DNA of 55,299 bases from Bondarzewia mesenterica (lineage: Eukaryota; Basidiomycota; Agaricomycetes; Russulales; Bondarzewiaceae), in NCBI GenBank assembly GCA_004802705.1, contig SGPL01000191.1:1-55299 (forward strand). Reading direction: 5' to 3'. Each line of letters starts with the position of its first letter. Within the stretch, counting starts at the first letter, position 1. Under the pieces are notes generated by a model. That model had not been told where the DNA came from. It saw only the letters and a list, made by a program, of their open reading frames with translations, and ran no database searches. A program made the position numbers and the translations under genes. Below, piece after piece: positions 1-10,185 of this stretch.

Positions 1-1159
1 CGCGCATTGAGTGTGCTCAGTATCAAGGAGGAGAATGGCTTCAACTTGCTTAATGCTCGCTCATCCGGGCGTGACATTACATAAGATCACACGGGCGCAT
101 CCGAGCTCATAAGCGGAACTCGTATGCGGCGGTCGCTTACAGCGTAAGCGCCAACTTTGAGCTCCCCTACTGGCTCATCCGGCGACGTCCTGGCCGCTCG
201 CTCGACTTGATTGCATCAAACCCTCTGCGTTCCACTTGACCGAGCGATTTAATTTTCGTCTATCTTGCTTATATCTATTCCCTTGATATCAATGGAATCA
301 GGGTATAAAGAGTATTTTCGTGCATTATGAAGGCGAAGGATGTGCTCATGGAATCCGCGTTCTGCGAGCGGCGCCCACATGAAAAGGCCTAATGTCAATG
401 AAAGGCAGAGGTGGGTTTCTATACCAACCACGACGACGACCAAGTGACTGTGATCAACTTGTGCTGCGCCTTGTGTTGTACCGGTTTAAACCTTGGATAT
501 CTTGCAGGACTCCAATAACCCATCAGAAAACCTGTATGCGTCAAATTCTTGCACCCAAGACTGATTTTTTTCTCTTCTATGAATCGTCGAGGTGAGTACC
601 GTCTAGTTGCAATTTCCCCAACCAAGAATTCTGATCGGGAAGGAACAACAGTTTCGTGCCGGTGTGCGACCTTTGAGTGTATTGCACATACCACAGAGCA
701 CACCTGGGTTGCGCCGCCCATGTCTGATGGAGGGCATCTGACGCTAGAACAGACATCAAGACTGCACCGCGGGTATGATACGATTAGATGGTAACGGCCT
801 TTCCACGTCTCGGTGATCTCGGGAGTGGGATCAGTGTACATACCTATCAGATATCTGACATGGCTCCACGAGCAGAATAGGTACTTGCAGTGATTAGTTG
901 TAAGTATAAGAACAAATAAGTCTGAATTCTTTTGGGCTTGAGCCGCCATAAGAGCACTCCCAGAGGCGGTGGCTCGCAGGCCCATCGCCACAATTGGGTT
1001 TCGACCATCACAGCCTCCCGCGTCACTCGTACGCTGTCCTCGTTGACTTAGATACCCTTTCAATCCTTGCCGCAGCAGCGTCTACCCACTTTTTAACACG
1101 ACCACAAGCGTTCCCAAAGGCAAACGGAGTCAACTGGTCCAAGACCTTTTTTCATCGCC
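1..1159. other. 5' flank, no supported gene
   Basis: No gene is supported here. The longest open frame (419-1063, minus strand, 214 codons) has no recognisable domain, no signal peptide and no splice-linked continuation, and reads like chance. The last few hundred bases are probably the promoter of the surface-protein gene that starts at 1160. No clear TATA or CCAAT element was picked out. Confidence 0.5.
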
Positions 1160-2537
1160 ATGTCCTCCGTCACCCCGATGAGGTCGTTGGTCTTGCTCGC
1201 CCTTCTCTCATGTCTTTTGGTCTTTGCCCTCGTTCCAAGATACAGCCTTCTTGACGAAGGTTCAAAACAATCCAACATCGCATTTCGTCCACCTCATGTC
1301 GCCAGGATAGACCTTCCAATTGCCTTGACGTCGGTCGCAGCAGGATCCACATCAGCCGCGCCGTCTTCATCCCAGGAGTCCTCGTCATCTTCCTCCGTGC
1401 AGCAGCAGACCACTCCATCTAGTACTACCTCTTCAACAACCCAGCAGCAGCAGCAACAGACGCAGCAGACTTCGAGCTCTGCCACTTCGACGACGACTTC
1501 AGCCCCGCCATCCACCACACCGTCCACTCCTGTGAATACACCCTCCCAGACTTCTAGCGCTGCCCAGACCACGCAACAAGCCTCTAATCCGGTACAGAGC
1601 ACTCCAGCCCAGACTTCACAATTCACTTCCGCCGTTGTGACCACAGACGCCCAAGGTCAGCAGGAGACAACAATCATCATCATTACCGCGTCGCCTGCCA
1701 GCTCGACCTCTGCCAGTGCATCTCCGTCGTCAAGTGCGGGCGCGTCGAAGGAGGACAGTGGTGTCTCGTCCTCGACTATCATCGGACTCTCAGTGGCAGG
1801 AGGAGTGGCAGTCATCGGAATCGTAGCGTTCTTCGTTTGGAAATTCACGCGCAAAAGGTTCGGCGACGGTTTGGATGACAGTAAGTACCAACTCTATTCT
1901 GACGCTGTAACCTCTTGTCAACTGTTCCTTCTGCTCAGGCGAGGCTATCAAGTGGCCAGACCTCAATCAACACGACGCGGGCGTCCCCCTTCCAACAAAC
2001 CAAACTGGCCGCGCTGGTTTCGACACGAACTCTGAAGTGGACTTGTCCCGCTCGAATTCACGCACGGGCGGCTACGCGGGGTCCATTGCCGCCACATCTA
2101 CTGCCGAGCTTTACCCATCTGGTGGACCCGATCCTTACGCCGTGCCACCTCTCCCCCACATGAACCCCAATCAACCCTACTTAGACGACCCGAATTCGCG
2201 CTTCTATGACCCCTACCGCGGGCCTGTACCGCAGACATTTAACGATACCAAAGGAGAGGGCGCGTACGGCGGCGAGGCAATTCCGATGACACAGATGGCG
2301 GGTGCGCGTGCGCGCAGTCCTGGCCCAGCGCAACTGTACGACGTTGGTGGTCGCGCGTCGCCACAGCAGTCGATGGCGACGGGCCGGCAATCCCCGGGCC
2401 CGCAGGCGGCGTTCGGGTATGGCGGTGCGCGGACGGCGAGCCCTGCGCCGGCATATAGTGTTGGGATACCGGCTCCTGCTGCGGGTCGCATGTCGCCAGG
2501 TCCTCAGGCCGCGTATGGGTATGGGGCTTCGCGATAG
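1160..2537 (+). CDS. Ser/Thr-rich single-pass membrane protein
   Basis: Two exons (1160-1880 and 1939-2537) are joined by a 58-nt GTAAGT...CAG intron, giving about 439 residues. The N-terminus has a hydrophobic stretch (LVLLALLSCLLVFAL) that could be a signal peptide. A long Ser/Thr/Gln-rich region with poly-Gln runs follows (roughly residues 55-205), likely to be O-glycosylated. One strong transmembrane helix (IIGLSVAGGVAVIGIVAFFV) comes next, then a basic stop-transfer KFTRKRF and a cytosolic tail rich in Pro, Gly, Tyr and Ala with repeated SPGPQAA-like units. This layout resembles fungal cell-wall stress sensors and Mid2-like or WSC-like surface proteins, but I see no cysteine-rich WSC domain, so no function is claimed. 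The start is the first Met before the hydrophobic segment. An extra intron just after the signal peptide, where the sequence looks less typical, cannot be excluded. Confidence 0.7.
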
Positions 2538-3542
2538 TTCCCGCCTGCCCAGCGGAAAGGAGGTGCCGTCGGATAGTGTATGGTCGCTCCGCGTTAGCTC
2601 GTAGGAGAAGCGATGGGAGTGCCAGGACGTGGGCACGAGCATGGACGAGAAGGATATGATCAATTGATGGATTTCGTGTCGCAAATGTTTGTGCAGCAAA
2701 TGTCGGTCTCTGATTTCTGCATTCCGTCGTTACTCAATACCGTGCAAGTGGATACCCTGTCCGTTAAGGAGTTACTTAGAATCAGGGCTGACTTCGTGGA
2801 TGCCTTGAATGTTTGAAACCTCGTCGGTCACATTTTTGTTTTTCAGTTTTCATTCAGTCCATATCCTCCTCACAATTCGCGTCCAAAGTCAAGTCAATCG
2901 GGACTTCTAAATTGTTCTCTCTGCTCCGTTACCTTTAGTCCATTGCACGCATATCACCCGTCCATTCCACATCCATCCTGCCACCTCTAAGTTTTCAGCA
3001 TCATATGTTCGACTGACTCCGTTTTCGTTAAGGTTGCCCCACACCACTGTGTTCGACACTGACTGCATATACGTATCATACCATATCTATTTGTCTCCTG
3101 TCAATTCAGACCGTAATGATCCATTTTCAGTGTGCATACGTTCCGGTCGACGTTCATAAGGACAGTAACACAAGTTTCTGGAGTGCTTCAAAGCTTCATA
3201 TAACGTTTAGGCTCGTTCGCAACAGGTCGCAGCATGTCATGCGCTGGTGGAATAAAGCTATACAATATTTGCATAAGTGTCCATTAGAGTGTACAAATAG
3301 CATGTACATTGGGAGTTACATGTGTACAATTGCATGGAGCGGTACGCCAAGGGAAGCCTACAAAGGTACAAAGAAGAATCGAAACTCGTGCAGTGCCAAA
3401 ATAAAAGTCCGTGCGATGGTTGAATGAGAATCATTGATGATAGAAGAAAACAAAAACGGGGATCATAGGCGAAGGGGAACATACAAAAGACTGACAGACA
3501 CTGGAGACGGATAAAAAAGTGAATGCAAAAGAAAGATTACTC
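2538..3542. other. intergenic between convergent genes
   Basis: This 1-kb stretch lies between the 3' ends of the surface-protein gene and VTC4. The sequence is T-rich and C/T-rich and should hold both 3' UTRs and polyadenylation sites. The open frames in it are short and unrecognisable. Nothing else is seen. Confidence 0.5.
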
Positions 3543-6500
3543 CTACATAATCTCGGTTACGCGCAGTACGATGTTCGTCACGAGCGCGGCCAAGAGCACC
3601 CCGCATAAGATTGTAGGGCCATACCGATCGTAGTACATCCCTTCCGCGTGCCGCTTGCGCAGCTTATATGCACGATACACGAAAATGACTGCGGAGTACG
3701 CGATTGCGAGCAATGCTGCGAAGGTGAAAAGCCCCGCGCTGATGAGCCCGCGATAGTCGTCTGGGGGGACGAAGTTTAGAAGTGTCGTCGCGATCATACC
3801 AATGTAGACCGCGAAATGAAGCCACTTCTGCAAAACATTAAAAGTAAAAGAAGAGTGTGAGTGAATGCAGAACAAAACCAGTCGGGAAAACAGCATGATG
3901 CTGGTGTGGAAAGGAAATTGAGAGGAAAAAGTACTATTGACTGACCAAGAATGTCCGCTCAGTTGCGAAATAAACCTTGGGCTCGATCCTTATAGGGATC
4001 GCAACCCTCTTACCCGCTGGCGCGACGAAATCGCGAACCAATATCCGATCCTCCCCTTCTCTTCTTGATGGGCCCTCTCCTTCCTCACCACCCTCCTCTA
4101 CTTCTGCGGCAGCAGAACGTCTCTCTGCTTCCTCCTTCCTCAAACGATCCTTGAATGTCTCGTCAAACGCGGACGAGGGCGCAAGCGGATCGATCGACAA
4201 GGTACGCGTGTTCACCGCATTCTCCCTCTCGTTTGCAAGCTGCAAGAACGGTGTCCGTTCGTCCACATCTGCTTCCTCTTCAAATTCCTCCTCCTGGCCC
4301 TCCGCTGTGCCATGATACCCATTCTCCCCGTTTGCCTTGGCTTTCTGTTTTTGTTGAGAACTGGTGGAGCTTTCGACTTGTTCGCGCTCCTTCAACATCT
4401 TCTCCCGATACGCGATCGCATCCGCTGCCTGTTGACCCGTCAGACCCATCCGCTTGCCCTCGTCCTTGGCAGGCTCGAGAGCGATCCCCTCGTCCTCTTC
4501 ACCTTCCGAGACAGGTTCAACGTATGCCGCTTTATCTGTATCGGGCGTCGTGATACCCGAGGATCCATTACCCATCCGTTCGGATGTGCTCTTGGATGAG
4601 ATATGTTGTGGCCGTTCAACAGTCGCGAAGCCAGTACTTGGTTTGAGGATATCCACGTCCACTAGAAAACCGTGGGGTAAACACACGACAATTATGAAAG
4701 GGATGCGACCGAGACACCCAAGACACTTACTCTGTGGGAGCCAGAACGGCACCAAGTCAACGCGATGTTGTAGAAGGGTCGCGCATCCGTGAATGAATTT
4801 GCTATGATTGATGGTTAAAGTCAGATGGAAGAGACCTCGTGAAGAACACGGTGACATACCTGAACTTCGGTACCGCCTCCACCAAATGCGAGTTGACCAA
4901 CTCAGTCACCCACTGTGGCGGTTCTTGTCCGAATTGTGTCTGCAACTTGACCTCTAGAACACCGTGCCTTGATCACGATGAAATCAGCACTAACAAAACC
5001 ATTTTATCAAGGTTCCACATACTGGAACAGTTCCTTATCCTCTGCCGGCAGCTGATCAAACGGCCAATCAATCCCCATATCCGTCCTGCGCCAATTATCT
5101 CCAGCGCGCTCGCTGCCATCCCAATTGTCCTCCCGCACCATCGTCAACTCGGTGTCAAGCGATATACGGACGCGAGCATCCCCCGGCAGCTGGAACGCCG
5201 TGCGGTTGTAGAACGTCCTCATTACTATGCCGAGAACAGTCGTCAATGCCACGTTTGTATTGACTGAGATAGACGACCCTACCAGGTTTGAGGTTTTTGG
5301 TGAGGATAGAATATTGCACCTCGTTCGCAAGTTGCAGCATACTATCAACCTCCTGCTGGCTCTTCTTCCCTCTCGCCACGAGGGCCTCGAACTCGGCGTC
5401 CATAATATATTCTCCACTCAAGAAAGCGTTAACCTTTTCTTCCTTGATCGGAAAACGCGCCTTGACGGACTTCTCACCGGTCCAATCCTCACGATGGGTC
5501 TTGCGCTCGACGAAAATCTGGTGGTGCTGTAAGAACGCGAAAGATAGAAGGGAAATCAAATGAATCACAGACCTGTTTGTTGTCAACATCACCGTACCAG
5601 CGCAGTCGGATGGCTTCTGCACCTTCGGTTTTTTCGAGACGTCCGAGGTACAGCTCAAGGTCCTCGTTATCGAAATAGATAGAGGTAATAGCTATGGCAA
5701 ATCAGCGATAAACTCAGATCATGTACATTCATCCCCACATACCCGCGTCCTTTGGCTCAAACTCCTTCTCGGCATCGAAGACTGTATGGCATAATTTGTC
5801 AGCCCCTTCAATTCAATCCCCGTGTATGTAACTTACCCAGGACAGGTAGATGTCTTAGAATCACGAGTTTGAGAGCCACAAGATTGTCAGGGTGCACCCA
5901 GTACTTGGTCGTCTGGCGTACAAACGCGCTTTGAGTCCCGCCGGCGCTGGAGTCACCTTGGACCGGGTGCCCGCGCGTGCGCACGAGGTCGTACAACTTG
6001 GAGAGCTTGACGATCAGCGCGTCCCAGTTGTATTTGTAGAAGGGACGCTTTTCTATATAGTCTTGGATGAACGTCTGTTTCAGGGGGTACGACGTTTGTT
6101 TCTGAAAATCAAATGTGAGTAAGTCGGGTGTATAGCGGCGATCAAGAGTCGCGTACGTCGTGTTTCTAGAAGTGGGATGCGGCGTTAGGATCATGAAAGT
6201 TTGACAGCAACGACCCGGTGATGTTACAAACCTTAAGGATCTTCATGAAACCCGTGATGTTCAGCTTTGTGTACAGCGCCAGATCGTGCACGTCTGCGAC
6301 AAGCGTCGCGACCTCTTCCTCAAGCAGATGGAACTGGTCCTCTAGCGCGTCAACGCTCTGAATATCCGAGTCCCCCTCACCCTCTCCTCCGACGCTTTCA
6401 TCGTCGTCGTCAGATCCTGCGTCTTGTTCCAGGCGATCGCGAGCCTGCTGAACTTCAGGATCTGTGCGGTCCGTTGAAGGCTCTGCCTGGCTTGGATGGC

Positions 6501-6997
6501 GCAAGTGCAATTGCGACTCCTCGGAGACATATTCGTCCGCGACAAGACGTTTGACTTGGCGCTGCGCGTCTTTAATGCGCCGGGACAGTTCGGCAGTCTG
6601 GAGCGCGAGATAGGAGTTAATTCGGGAGAGGGGCGGCGGTGCGAATAGACAAGACTGTCTATGCACGTTCGGTCAAAGAAAAATGCCCATACCTTCTTCT
6701 TCTGAAAGTCATGAATTTTGTCGAGTTCATGCTCCAACATACGCGTGAACTCGTCCTCGTCGGCTCGGTCCCATGTGTGAGAAGTTGTACGCGCCTTTTG
6801 TTGAGCAATGAAATCTTATCAGACACGAATGTGCGGACAGAGGACGATAAAACAGACTTTGAGTTCCCTTTTCAGAATATTGTAGTCGATGTAGAAGGGC
6901 CTCCATTCGCTATATAGGTCCGTCTGACGGAACGTGAGAAGATGAACGTGAGACAAAAAAAGGATGGACCTACTTTGATCTTTCTACCAAACTTCAT
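3543..6997 (-). CDS. VTC4: VTC4, vacuolar polyphosphate polymerase subunit
   Basis: This is the catalytic subunit of the vacuolar transporter chaperone complex, which makes polyphosphate from ATP and passes it into the vacuole. Fourteen exons fit (from the start: 6997-6974, 6923-6858, 6794-6693, 6597-6232, 6165-6157, 6101-5837, 5781-5743, 5691-5573, 5526-5283, 5224-5023, 4967-4860, 4801-4731, 4661-3946, 3827-3543). They sum to 2,616 nt, or 871 residues. Residues 1-200 form an SPX domain (starts MKFGRKIK, then [11 protein letters not shown] and the basic ILKKHDK motif). A CYTH-type polymerase core follows, with [31 protein letters not shown] and KFSKFIHG, matching the phosphate-binding Arg/Lys and metal-binding Glu positions of the family. 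After an acidic, low-complexity linker of about 180 residues, three transmembrane helices (DUF202 type) end the protein. It is longer than yeast Vtc4 (721) because of the linker. Exon 5 is only 9 nt. Confidence 0.93.
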
Positions 6998-7351
6998 GGC
7001 CACGCGAGGGAGTCGAGGGAGAAAGCAGCTACCCGCAGAGTGAACGAGTGAAGAGGAGAATAAGCTGGGTGAAGAGACATTTGTTGTGAGCTTGTTTGAA
7101 CTAATATACTTACGCGCCGGTAAAGGCTACATGATAACTCAACTCACGAACGTGCGTAAGACGTAAGATTCGAATAAGAAAGGACCTGGAAGGACGCACT
7201 ACGATTGGTTGCGGCTTGGCGGCTCTGTTGCGGCCGAGTTGCGGCCTCGCCCGATCATCGAAGTCGAAGTCATCGACTCTCAGGGGCTCTTGCCCGCCAT
7301 CGTCTGCCACCGTTCACCGACATTCACGACCTTTTACCAACCCCGCACGCA
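6998..7351. promoter_or_regulatory. shared VTC4/GTR2 divergent promoter region
   Basis: Only 354 bp separate the two start codons, so both genes must take their promoters from this stretch. It contains an ATTGG at about 7204-7208 (CCAAT on the minus strand) and GC-rich repeats of the type TTGCGGC near 7209-7245. No CACGTG phosphate-type (Pho4) site was found. There is no clear TATA element on either side. Confidence 0.5.
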
Positions 7352-9687
7352 ATGTCTACAACAGCTTTGAATCAATTTCAGTCACCCAATAAGACCGCAA
7401 CGACGTCGGACAGTGTTGCGCGCACAAAAATCTTGCTGCTTGGTCAACGAAGGTCCGTATCCATCATAGCATCTCAAGGTTTACGTTCACTTCAAGTTCT
7501 CCGTCTCGCAGGAGTGGGAAAACATCCATACAACAGGTTCTTTTCAACAATGTATTGCCGAAACAGACATTCTACATTGAACCCACCACCCGTATCGTGA
7601 AGCACGTTTATGAGTGAGTGAGTGAGCTCCATTTTCGTGGCTTGTCCATCCGTTGACTTAGACGGGGTCCCGCCAGTACGGTAATCCCACTCGAGATTTG
7701 GGACTGTCCTGGGAATATCACCCTTGAGATGCTCAATGCACCATTATCTTCTTTCTCTTCCATCATTTTCGTCATTGATATCCAGGTGACCTCTCTCTGT
7801 GAACTTCTCTTCCCCTCCATGTTTCCAACGGCCCGCTGCACAGGATTCATACCAGCAGCCCATTGCCCGTCTGCTCAGTTTCTTCATAGCGGCTTATCAA
7901 GAAAGTCCGGGCACGAGCCTCGAGGTCTTTGTGCACAAGTCGGATGCATTGACGGAGGACTATAAGATCGGTAAGTGGTCTCTCCGTCTATCTCGTTTAC
8001 AAGCGTCTCGCTGCAGTTCAAGGTCGACAATGTCCAAGCTGTTCTCATGCAATGGCAGGGTGCTGGGAGAGATGCTAGCTTCTATCCTTCTCACTTCGCC
8101 ACAGTTCAAAAGAACTACTTCAGCCTGGTGTTAACCAATCACCAAAGCCACATTAGAGCCTGGTCTTTCTGGTCAAGCAACCTAAACTCTGCGCAGTACA
8201 GAGAACAACTCTCACCATGCATTCTTTGTTTCTCCCCGGAATACAAAGGCTGGGAAAGAGTCACAGATAATCTAGGATACTAGCACAATCAAAGTTCACG
8301 CTATCTCCTTTCAGGATGAGCTGTGACTTTGACTTCCCTCCTTTCCTCTTATCGTTGGGTGCATTCAAACACTACTGTGAATGCGTCCGAGGGCTCGCCT
8401 GAGGTTGTTAGGTTTCCACAATGGCACAGCTATGCTCTGAGGAGGCATAATTCAGTACGTTCATCTACACGGAGGGACGTTTCAAGCCTTCTGCATCAAA
8501 CTGAAATGTGTCCGTGTCTTCTCGTTTCTGCCACGTTTCAATGAATTGGACACATAGATTTCTGTCTTCGCGGCAGAAATATGAAGACGCAGTCATATCC
8601 CAGATGGCCTGCGATAGGCTCGAACGTAATGGCGCTGAACATAGATTTACAGCCATTTGCATATTGATGCGGAGTAGCAACCCTTTGCTATGAAAATGGC
8701 TGTAACGCTAATGATTCGTTTGGCCAGTTCTGCGCCTTCGTGGTTGCCGAGAAATCGAGCCTCGTCTGCCTCCTGGTACAACCTCGCGCATTGTGCATTG
8801 CAAAGCGATGATGATATGACAATAGTTGGACGTCCTGTCCCGCTGCATTTGGGGGAACGCAGGCCAAGCCATTTATTTTGTTTCCTGCCCAAACTTCCCT
8901 ATCTAAGGCTCACAGCTTTTGTTGCGAGGCTAAAAGCATTTTTGTCTTTCAGAAAACTTTCGACATATTCAACAACGCTTCTGGGATGAGTTGCTCGATA
9001 TGTCACCTGACTATGAACAAATGCTCGTCAATTTTTACCTGACCTCCGTCTACGACCACTCCATACATGACGGTTTCTCTCGCGTCCTGCATAGATTGAT
9101 CGAGTCTCTTCCATTTCTCGAGGAATTGTTAAACGTGTACTGCTCGGTGAGTTGATATCGAACCAATCGCATGTGTGAATTGCGACTTGACGTAAATTAA
9201 CAGAACTCACAAGCATCCAAGGCGTTCCTGTTCGACATGAAGACACGGCTGTACGTCGCCACGGATGCGTCGCCCGTAGATACTGGCACGCATAATTTGT
9301 GCTGCGATTATGTGAAGACGCTCAATGTTTTCGGGTCGCTATATCGGTACGTCATGAATCTGGCGAAGTCGGTGCGCTCTCACTCGTCATACGTCCAGGT
9401 CTGCCTCCGCGAGCCCATCACGGCTTCGCACATTAACCCCTGCATCCGGGACGACGCGACCCAAGCTTTCATTCTATCCATGTGCCGCGCTGTCCCTCGC
9501 ACCACCCGCGCAAGGCACCACACTCACATATCATCTTATCACGCCGCAGCTCGCGCTCCTCTCGTTGTTGCCCACAACGGTCCACGAAGGGCGACGCGGA
9601 CTGGTAGAGTATAACGTTGTATTTTTCCGAGAAGGCGTGCAGGACATCGTGGACGTCGAGAAAGACGCGAGAACTGGCGAGTTATGA
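7352..9687 (+). CDS. GTR2: Gtr2/RagC-type GTPase
   Basis: This is the Rag-family small GTPase that pairs with Gtr1 on the vacuole and relays amino-acid sufficiency to TORC1. Exons 7352-7452, 7512-7613, 7677-7785, 7844-7970, 8953-9146, 9204-9398 and 9466-9687 sum to 1,050 nt (349 residues; yeast Gtr2 has 341). Visible motifs are the P-loop GQRRSGKTS, a switch region leading to LEIWDCPGN (the DxPG form typical of Rag GTPases), VFVHKSD as the base-recognition motif, and a C-terminal roadblock-like half containing YVKTLNVFGSLYR and TYHLITPQLALL. Every exon junction keeps phase. The start is the ATG at 7352. Intron 4 is 982 nt against about 57-67 nt for the other introns. The choice of the 67-nt last intron (9399-9465) is less certain, but a frame change there is required. 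Confidence 0.9.
7971..8952 (+). other. oversized intron 4 of GTR2
   Basis: The intron begins GTAAGT right after the codons for DYKI and ends TTTTTGTCTTTCAG right before the codons for NFRHIQQRFWDE. The split codon across it reads GAA. Its length, 982 nt, is more than ten times the local norm. Inside are several open frames of 60-100 codons on both strands (for example 7975-8283 + and 8647-8892 -), none recognisable. No terminal inverted repeat or target-site duplication was found at the ends by eye. An imperfect hairpin lies at 8647-8705. Confidence 0.75.
8647..8705. repeat. 17-bp inverted repeat inside GTR2 intron 4
   Basis: The left arm at 8647-8663 (TTACAGCCATTTGCATA) and the right arm at 8689-8705 (TATGAAAATGGCTGTAA) are complementary at 16 of 17 positions, with a 25-nt loop. 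In RNA this would make a strong stem. It could be part of an inserted element, a structured intronic RNA, or chance. Confidence 0.6.
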
Positions 9688-9934
9688 CTAGTGACTGGTT
9701 GTCCCTATTCGGAGTTCGGAGTGTTGTGTGTGTGCATCTTGACGTGAATGGATGTAGGGAGTTTGGGGAGGATATGGGGCTTGATGTTGCTCATCAGCTT
9801 AGTGAGGACCCATCATGTATTTTATCTTTGTTGGGGAGAATCTGTACACGGCCATAAGCCAACTGGCGCTCGGGGACGGCGAGGCGACATCCCAGCCACG
9901 TCTAATGCGAAGAGACGCGCCTGCCCGATGCGAA

Positions 9935-10091
9935 CACGTGATAGAAACGCGGTGGGGGGGTCGTGGGAAGCTTCCGAATTGGACGATAATCGTTCTTTGG
10001 GGCGAAGGGACGGGCCCAACTCGGTTTGGGGTCTGGGGGACAACGGCTCGCCTTGAGTGTTTCCACGACTTTTTTTTCGTGAATATATAAA
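9935..10091 (+). promoter_or_regulatory. fatty acid synthase core promoter elements
   Basis: A clear TATA box, TATATAAA, lies at 10084-10091, 95 bp before the start codon. ATTGG (inverted CCAAT) is at 9978-9982. A palindromic E-box CACGTG, the kind of site bound by bHLH regulators, is at 9935-9940. A pyrimidine-rich stretch rich in CCCTCTCCC and CTTACACTCTCC follows the TATA box and probably holds the transcription start. Confidence 0.6.
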
Positions 10092-10185
10092 CCGAATCGA
10101 CGGCGGCTTTTCTGTTTAACCGCCCTCTCCCTAGACTTTCCCTTACACTCTCCATCTCATCAACTTTCGACCCACCACGACCAAA

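Noticed and set aside
419..1063. 214-codon open frame on the minus strand
   Set aside because: No motif, no signal peptide, mixed composition and no splice partner. It is best explained by chance in a moderately GC-rich region.
4968..5022. Possible non-canonical (GT-AC or AT-AC) intron in VTC4
   Set aside because: A first reading of the exon joint suggested an AC acceptor. Using the GTATGT donor at 5022-5017 and the AAG acceptor before 4967 gives an in-frame [11 protein letters not shown] with normal signals.
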